Below are positions 7,260 through 11,561 of a stretch of 11,561 nt of DNA, piece by piece; the first letter of the stretch is position 1, and every line of letters starts with the position of its first letter. The stretch is taken from contig CAJOQC010000011.1 in the NCBI GenBank assembly GCA_905236785.1, positions 1 through 11,561 on the forward strand. The letters are read 5' to 3'. The notes beneath the pieces were generated by a model. That model saw only the letters and a program-made list of their open reading frames with translations, was not told where the DNA came from and ran no database searches. The position numbers and the translations under genes were made by a program. The DNA is from an uncultured Selenomonadaceae bacterium (GTDB lineage Bacteria > Bacillota > Negativicutes > Selenomonadales > Selenomonadaceae).

Positions 7260-8423
7260 TTAACCATGCGCCGCGCTGATGTTGCTGAGTTTTTGTTGCA
7301 TTATTTCTTCGTTTTTGGTTCGTTTTATAAATTCCTGTTTGGCGCGATAAAATTTCACGCAGAAAATTATCGACACCACAGCCAAATACACCAAAAACGC
7401 GCCAAACTCGCGGCCGATGTCCGCAACCGTAGCCCCCCGCGCCACAATGTCACGAACAAAATGAAATTCCCATGTAAGGGGGAATATGTGCGATAGGTAC
7501 TGCACCCACTCCGCCAATACGGGAATGGGGCTGGTGGGGCCGCCCAATATAAAGCCGCCGGGGACAAACAAAATCATGCGACTGCTGGCAATGCCCGGGT
7601 TGGCCGCCGTCCAGCCAAAAAGCAAACTTAGCATACCCAAGGCCGCCACGAAAAATATTTGCGTGAACAAGAAGGACACCAACGAACCGGAAAAAACCAT
7701 GTCGCCCCACAAGCGCAAGACTGCCATGCCAAAGACGAAGGATACGATTAAACAGGCGCAATAGGGCAAAAGCCGCAGGAGTAAATCCCATGGCGTACCT
7801 TCGGTTAGGATGCGGTCAAGCTCATGGGTAAGACGCAAACGGGGTATCATGCCGATGGTGGCAAACACGAAAAACATACTGCCGAAGAAAAAGAGAAATC
7901 CTTGGGTTTGGGAGTTGCTCGTGGAACCGTTGGGATTAAACAAATTGCGAGTGTTTAGGCTTATGCCCCCCGACTCGCTCCCTTGCAAGGCGGCGTTTTC
8001 AACGGCCACAATTTCGTTGAGCACTTCTTTAATATCGGCGGTTTGCGCCTTGTTGGTGTTGTCGTAAAACGCGCCGATGCTCGCCGCCGCCCCCGAATAA
8101 TAATTTTTCTCCAAGTCACGGGGCAAATACACCACCGCCACGGCGCGGTCGCGGTAGAAAAATTCCTCGGGATTAACCGCCGAATTTATAACGGCCGTCA
8201 CTTTCATATACTCCGTGCCGTTTATCTTATTGATGATACTGCGGCTGTAGCTTGAGTTATCAAGATCAATGACCACGACTTTGGCATCTTTGGCAAAATT
8301 GCCCGCCAACATAACGGACAATATGACGGTTATCACCATTGTCACCATTATGCAGACTTTTTCGTAGGGCATCCCCTGTCCGGAAAAAAGAAACTTAATC
8401 TCACTTTTTAGCGAATTGATCAT
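7260..8423 (-). CDS. ABC-2 type transporter permease (YhhJ/YbhR-like)
   Basis: Integral membrane subunit of an ABC-2 exporter, 387 residues, usual for the ABC2_membrane_3 family. TM1 is about 22-41, followed by a large extracytoplasmic domain (about 42-172) that opens with the family pattern VVVIDLDNSSYSRSI (49-63). Five further helices lie near 173-195, 214-237, 247-270, 281-302 and 336-357. The GGPTSPIPVLAEWVQYLS stretch (294-311) matches the conserved loop before the last helices. The gene overlaps the upstream HlyD-like gene by 23 bases, with AGAGG (8430-8434) six bases before its ATG, and ends just before a terminator. Such permeases need a separate ATPase and usually a second permease; neither a stand-alone ATPase nor a partner permease is in the window, so the complex is incomplete here. 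The adaptor pairing recalls YhiI/RbbA/YhhJ or YbhGFSR drug exporters. Substrate unknown. Confidence 0.9.
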   Translation of the reverse strand: MINSLKSEIKFLFSGQGMPYEKVCIMVTMVITVILSVMLAGNFAKDAKVVVIDLDNSSYSRSIINKINGTEYMKVTAVINSAVNPEEFFYRDRAVAVVYLPRDLEKNYYSGAAASIGAFYDNTNKAQTADIKEVLNEIVAVENAALQGSESGGISLNTRNLFNPNGSTSNSQTQGFLFFFGSMFFVFATIGMIPRLRLTHELDRILTEGTPWDLLLRLLPYCACLIVSFVFGMAVLRLWGDMVFSGSLVSFLFTQIFFVAALGMLSLLFGWTAANPGIASSRMILFVPGGFILGGPTSPIPVLAEWVQYLSHIFPLTWEFHFVRDIVARGATVADIGREFGAFLVYLAVVSIIFCVKFYRAKQEFIKRTKNEEIMQQKLSNISAAHG

Positions 8424-9513
8424 CTTTTACCTCTATGGTCATGCCGGGGATAACCTCCGCATTTTCGTCAACGTAAATTCGCACCTGAAAAGCGGACAAA
8501 TCCGCCTGCCCTTGCTCGCGGGACTGCTTTAAGTCCGCAAATCCGGGAGCTTTGGTAAGAAGGCGCACAGTGCCTTCGACTTTTTTGTTGCCCGCCACGG
8601 TGACGCCTGTAATCTTGTCGCCTTCGCGCAAATTCGCTGCCTGTTCTTCGCTGACGTAAATGTCATAATAGGCGCGGTTGCTCTCAAGTATGACCACGGG
8701 GACGGATGGGGCAATCATTTCCCCTTCTTTGGCGATGATTTTTATGATTTTGCCGTCCTCGGAGGCGCGTAGGGTTAGGCGTTCCTTGGCAACCTCAAGC
8801 TCTTTAAGCTCTATTTCCAAGCTGCTTTTTTGGCGGCGCAGGGCTTCGATGTCGTTTTTCATGTTCTCCGCGCTTTGCCGCTCTTCTTCTATGGTGGGGA
8901 GATTTATGCTGTCGGTGTTGCCGTTGTCGGCGGCGCCGCTTAAGAGTTTATCCAAAAGTTCCTGTTGCGCCTTCACGTTGGCGGCGGCAACGTCAAGAGC
9001 CATTTTCGCGTCGTCAAGCTGGGATTTTGCCACCGCCCCTGCAGTAACAAGTTCCGCTTTGCGCTCGTAGTCAAGTTTCGTGTTCAAAAAAGTCGCCTTG
9101 GCGGAGGCAACCGCCGCCCGCTGGCTGTCTATCTGCCGAAAACTTTGTTTTTCGTCGTTGTCGGCCTTAAAATGTTTTATCTTCATTGCCCCTTCGCTCG
9201 ATGAAATCGTCGCGTCAAGCTGGGCAATTTGCGCCTTTATCCGTTCGATGGACAAGTCCGTGTCCGTTGCGTCCAAAACCATGATAACGTCGCCTTTTTT
9301 GACAAATTGCCCCTCTTGCACGGCTTCGTTTATCATGCGCCCGCTCACCGAGTCAAAGGCAAGTTTCACCTGTTCGGCGGTCAATATGCCATCTTTTTGG
9401 GTGGTGGCCAAAACAACTGCATCGTTGCCCTTATACATGAGCAATACGCCGCTGACTATAAGAAGCACAATAAACGCAATGCCCACGCGAAGGGATTTTT
9501 GTCTTACATTCAT
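8401..9513 (-). CDS. HlyD-family adaptor (YhiI/EmrA-like) paired with the ABC-2 permease
   Basis: Membrane fusion protein of 370 residues, anchored by one N-terminal helix (about 9-27). The first lipoyl-like half motif is VSGRMINEAVQEGQFVKKGD (56-75), a long coiled-coil hairpin follows (about 85-245), then the second lipoyl half and a beta-barrel part ending in VIPGMTIEV. It lacks the FLPA...ETPPSP segment of the other adaptor in the window, so it belongs to a drug-efflux/ABC-2 type branch rather than type I secretion. Two in-frame starts exist: ATG 9531 overlaps the cyclase stop (TAATG) but has no good Shine-Dalgarno site; ATG 9513 has AGAGGA (9520-9525) six bases upstream and is preferred. 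The overlap with the cyclase stop and the 23-base overlap with the permease suggest one operon with translational coupling. Confidence 0.92.
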   Translation of the reverse strand: MNVRQKSLRVGIAFIVLLIVSGVLLMYKGNDAVVLATTQKDGILTAEQVKLAFDSVSGRMINEAVQEGQFVKKGDVIMVLDATDTDLSIERIKAQIAQLDATISSSEGAMKIKHFKADNDEKQSFRQIDSQRAAVASAKATFLNTKLDYERKAELVTAGAVAKSQLDDAKMALDVAAANVKAQQELLDKLLSGAADNGNTDSINLPTIEEERQSAENMKNDIEALRRQKSSLEIELKELEVAKERLTLRASEDGKIIKIIAKEGEMIAPSVPVVILESNRAYYDIYVSEEQAANLREGDKITGVTVAGNKKVEGTVRLLTKAPGFADLKQSREQGQADLSAFQVRIYVDENAEVIPGMTIEVKDDQFAKK

Positions 9514-9519
9514 AAAAAT

Positions 9520-9525
9520 TCCTCT
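9520..9525 (-). promoter_or_regulatory. Ribosome binding site deciding the adaptor start
   Basis: Minus-strand AGAGGA, six bases before ATG 9513 and inside the frame of the alternative upstream ATG at 9531. It favours the shorter protein, although coupled re-initiation at TAATG (9533-9529) remains possible. Confidence 0.65.
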
Positions 9526-9530
9526 ATTCA

Positions 9531-10970
9531 TTATTTTCTTTGGAAATCGGAAACATCTTTCACTTCTCGCTTCTCCATGCCGGGGTGATTTTCCATTCCC
9601 TCATGATAAATTCTGTAACAATTTCTGCCCGCCAATTTCGCCGCATAAAGGGCAATATCGCTCTGTTGCGCCAAAACGTCCATAGGCACAGGCTCGCTGG
9701 GCGAATAGGCCACCCCCGCGCTCACCGTCAAGCCCGCAAGCTCATGATCCATACGATAAATCGACAAAAGATGCTCGATAAAGACCTGCAACTGCATTTT
9801 TACGTCGATAAGATCGATGGGGCGGACGATAACCACCATAAACTCGTCGCCGCCCATGCGCACGTTTAACGCTTCGGGGAAACACGCCCGCATTACTTCG
9901 GCAAAAACCAACAACGCCGCATCCCCCGTCTGATGCCCGTAATTGTCATTGACTTCCTTAAAATGATCGAGATCGAGGGAAATTAGGGTTATCTGCGAGC
10001 TTTTGTCGATGTTTTCCATGTATTCTTGCAGGTGGCGGCGGTTGGCCAGCCCCGTAAGCATATCCTTATGCGCCATGCCCACCATGACCTTTTGATATTC
10101 GGACAATTTGTCATGCATATCGTTCATGGCCTTGGCCATAGTTCCAAGTTCGTCGCTGCGGGAGAGAATTTTTTCCATGCGCGCCCTGTTCTCGTCGGTC
10201 ATTGAAAGGTCGTTGTTGCCCATGGCCTCAAGACGTTCGGTGAGAAAATTAAAAGGCTTTGCCAATTTATGCCCGATAAACACGGCAAAAAATATGCAAA
10301 CTGTCTGCAACGCCGCCAAAGCGAAAAGTCCGCCGGCCATGCTGCTTCTAATCTGCGCGTCCTGCTCTGCCTGTCTGTTGGCAAGCTGACGGTTTACGGC
10401 ATCCACCCACACCCCCGTGCCTATGACCCAACGGTACGGCTCAAAGGCCACGGTGTAATTCCGTTTGGGGCGCGGCTCGTTTAGGCCGGGCTTCGGGTAG
10501 GTGCTTACGGTAAAGCCGCCGCCCGCGACTCGTCCCTTTTCGATAAACTCCCGCACAATTTTGCGCCCTTCGCTGTCGGTAAGCTCCAGACGATTTTTGC
10601 CTTCTTCTTCGCCGCCCAACAAAACCACGTTATCCCCGTCAAAGGTATCAATCCAAAAATAGCCTTCGCCGTATTCGTAGCGCATGGAGCGAACAAGGTC
10701 GGCCGCTTCCTTCTTGGCCTCTTCTTCGGTGAGAAGCCCTGCTTGCTGCCGCGCATGGACTTTTTCCACCAAACTGAGGGCAATCTGCGTATCCGACACC
10801 AATTTCGAGTCCACGTTGCGTTCAAAATTGCGGCGGTATTCTTCGTTTTGAATTTCGTTGTTCATTATGGAACTGTAGATAAAAAGAGTGCCAAGCCCAA
10901 ATGTATTGACAAAAGAAACGCACATCATAACGAAAGTCAATCCGCTTGCTATCGAATTAAATTTGAACAT
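9531..10970 (-). CDS. Membrane diguanylate cyclase with extracytoplasmic sCache_2 sensor and GGDEF domain
   Basis: Predicted sensor that makes cyclic di-GMP from two GTP; 479 residues. TM1 (about 8-33) and TM2 (about 211-234) flank a periplasmic single-Cache domain (about 45-195), recognised by GEGYFWIDTFDG (101-112) and WVIGTGVWVD (181-190). A HAMP-like linker (about 235-298) follows, then a GGDEF domain (about 300-456) with DMLTGLANRR (303-312), the metal-binding DLDHFK (333-338), NDNYGH and an intact GGDEF (373-377), so it should be active. The inhibitory RxxD I-site expected just before GGDEF is absent (FPEA at those positions), so feedback inhibition by c-di-GMP through that site is not expected. 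No EAL domain is present. The ATG at 10970 has AAAGGGAG (10979-10986) upstream. The stop overlaps a possible start of the downstream adaptor, tying the cyclase to the exporter genes. Cache_2 sensors often bind small organic acids; the ligand here is unknown. Confidence 0.93.
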   Translation of the reverse strand: MFKFNSIASGLTFVMMCVSFVNTFGLGTLFIYSSIMNNEIQNEEYRRNFERNVDSKLVSDTQIALSLVEKVHARQQAGLLTEEEAKKEAADLVRSMRYEYGEGYFWIDTFDGDNVVLLGGEEEGKNRLELTDSEGRKIVREFIEKGRVAGGGFTVSTYPKPGLNEPRPKRNYTVAFEPYRWVIGTGVWVDAVNRQLANRQAEQDAQIRSSMAGGLFALAALQTVCIFFAVFIGHKLAKPFNFLTERLEAMGNNDLSMTDENRARMEKILSRSDELGTMAKAMNDMHDKLSEYQKVMVGMAHKDMLTGLANRRHLQEYMENIDKSSQITLISLDLDHFKEVNDNYGHQTGDAALLVFAEVMRACFPEALNVRMGGDEFMVVIVRPIDLIDVKMQLQVFIEHLLSIYRMDHELAGLTVSAGVAYSPSEPVPMDVLAQQSDIALYAAKLAGRNCYRIYHEGMENHPGMEKREVKDVSDFQRK

Positions 10971-10988
10971 GACGAAAGCTCCCTTTGT

Positions 10989-10997
10989 ATAATGCCA
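10989..10997 (-). promoter_or_regulatory. Weak promoter candidate (extended -10) for the cyclase operon
   Basis: Minus-strand TGG-CATTAT, four of six matches to TATAAT with a TG extension. No convincing -35 hexamer is found at 16-18 bases, where a T-rich arm of a palindrome lies. An activator or alternative sigma factor may be needed, or the real promoter lies within coaBC. Confidence 0.3.
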
Positions 10998-10999
10998 CC

Positions 11000-11029
11000 C
11001 TTAAGAAAAAAGTGTGGTTTTTACTTAAG
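11000..11029. promoter_or_regulatory. Imperfect 12-bp palindrome between coaBC and the cyclase gene
   Basis: Arms 11000-11011 (CTTAAGAAAAAA) and 11018-11029 (TTTTTACTTAAG) pair at 11 of 12 positions around a 6-base centre. Each arm ends in the self-complementary CTTAAG. On the minus strand it follows the coaBC stop by 10 bases but is not followed by a T-run, so it is a poor terminator. It abuts the candidate -10 of the cyclase gene and could be an operator. Confidence 0.4.
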
Positions 11030-11039
11030 AATATATAAA

Positions 11040-11561
11040 TCAGTCGGTTGCCGTAAGTTTTTCAAAAAGACACTTTTGCGTATCGTCAAGAATAATCTTC
11101 GCCAATTCGCTCTTTTCCATGACGGGGAAATCCATAGAAGAGCCGTCGGCGTAAAATATCGTCCCCATGTTCGTGTCGCCGCGAAACCCCGCTCCTTCGG
11201 CGGTCACGTCGTTGGCCACGATAAAATCAAGATTTTTTTCCGTCAGTTTTTTCTTGGCGTACTCCGCCAAATTTTCCGTTTCGGCGGCAAACCCCACCAA
11301 AACTTGATGCGGCTTTTTTCGCCGCCCCAATTCCCGCAAAATGTCGGGGCTGCGGGTAAGCTCCAGAGAAAACCCTTCGTCGCCTTTTTTTATTTTTTGC
11401 GTCGCGGGGTTCTTCACCCGATAATCCGCCACCGCCGCCGTCATTATAACCGCGTCTGCGTCGGCAAATTCCGCCAAAACAACCTCGTACATTTCTTCTG
11501 TTGTCAATACTTTCTTAGTGGGTACGGCGGGCGGCTCGACCGAGGTTTTGGCAGCGATTAA
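11040..11561 (-). CDS. coaBC: Phosphopantothenoylcysteine decarboxylase/phosphopantothenate-cysteine ligase, C-terminal CoaB part (5' end outside window)
   Basis: Cytosolic enzyme of coenzyme A synthesis; the visible 173 codons are the CoaB ligase half, which joins 4'-phosphopantothenate and cysteine using CTP in most bacteria. Recognisable CoaB motifs are AAVADYR, KIKK (containing the lysine needed for the acyl-cytidylate step in E. coli CoaB), VGFAAET and ANDV. The frame is open to the right edge, so the CoaC half and the true start lie outside. A TTG at 11507 in this frame is not a credible start because homologous sequence continues upstream (VPTKKV before LTTEEMYE). The gene ends at 11040 and the cyclase follows after 69 bases; their pairing looks incidental. 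Confidence 0.95.
   Translation of the reverse strand, partial: LIAAKTSVEPPAVPTKKVLTTEEMYEVVLAEFADADAVIMTAAVADYRVKNPATQKIKKGDEGFSLELTRSPDILRELGRRKKPHQVLVGFAAETENLAEYAKKKLTEKNLDFIVANDVTAEGAGFRGDTNMGTIFYADGSSMDFPVMEKSELAKIILDDTQKCLFEKLTATD

Noticed and set aside
7199..7267. Start of the YddA-like gene at ATG 7267 (23 extra residues)
   Set aside because: No Shine-Dalgarno site; the added codons cover an intrinsic terminator hairpin and do not resemble the family N-terminus.
6284..7279. Long plus-strand open frame (331 codons) opposite the YddA-like gene
   Set aside because: It is fully antisense to a well-conserved ABC protein, its translation shows no recognisable domain, and it reflects codon bias of the real gene.
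11505..11507. TTG at 11507 as start of a stand-alone CoaB
   Set aside because: The open frame and CoaB-like sequence continue upstream to the window edge, and no ribosome binding site precedes the TTG.
10743..11561. Plus-strand open frame running to the right edge
   Set aside because: It lies opposite the cyclase start and the CoaB coding sequence, both with clear family motifs; its translation is basic and low in recognisable features.
1..11561. CRISPR array, tRNA, rRNA, insertion sequence or riboswitch
   Set aside because: No regularly spaced repeats, tRNA-like folds, rRNA sequence, transposase frames or conserved aptamer cores were seen in the short intergenic gaps.

Overview
All protein-coding genes I can support lie on the minus strand, so the window reads right to left. 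It holds seven genes in three blocks: the tail of coaBC, a sensor diguanylate cyclase followed by an exporter cluster, and a type I secretion cluster cut off at the left edge. The organism is very probably an outer-membrane (diderm) bacterium. It has HlyD/TolC-type type I secretion parts, which only make sense with two membranes, plus a Cache-GGDEF sensor, a second HlyD-type adaptor, and consistently strong Shine-Dalgarno sequences with A-rich codons at mid G+C. A diderm Firmicute (Negativicutes) is my best guess, but the window has no taxonomic marker good enough to settle it, and a proteobacterium is possible.

Right part (11561 to 8401): the CoaB half of coaBC (coenzyme A synthesis) ends at 11040. 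A 69-base gap with an imperfect palindrome and a weak promoter candidate follows. Next is a membrane-bound sCache_2-HAMP-like-GGDEF diguanylate cyclase, whose stop codon overlaps a possible start of a HlyD-family adaptor. Middle (8423 to 5486): the adaptor overlaps an ABC-2 type permease. A good intrinsic terminator then sits in a short gap before an SbmA/YddA-like ABC half-transporter with its own fused ATPase. No stand-alone ATPase for the ABC-2 permease is visible.

The gap 5289-5485 contains an 11-bp inverted repeat around the YddA-like stop codon, a GC-rich palindrome followed by a T-run (terminator, possibly part of a dispersed palindromic repeat), and a well-formed extended -10 promoter.

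Left part (5288 to 1): the promoter drives a tightly packed cluster of HlyB-like ABC protein, HlyD-like adaptor and a second HlyB-like ABC protein (truncated by the window edge). Its order and composition match the rtxB-rtxD-rtxE type I secretion genes known from MARTX toxin loci, where two different ABC proteins work with one adaptor. Both ABC proteins carry C39-like N-terminal domains lacking the protease catalytic cysteine, which suggests RTX-type substrates secreted without leader cleavage. The substrate and the TolC-like outer membrane channel are not in the window.

Taken together the window is a stack of envelope-export modules beside a second-messenger synthase. I see no mobile element, CRISPR array, tRNA or rRNA.
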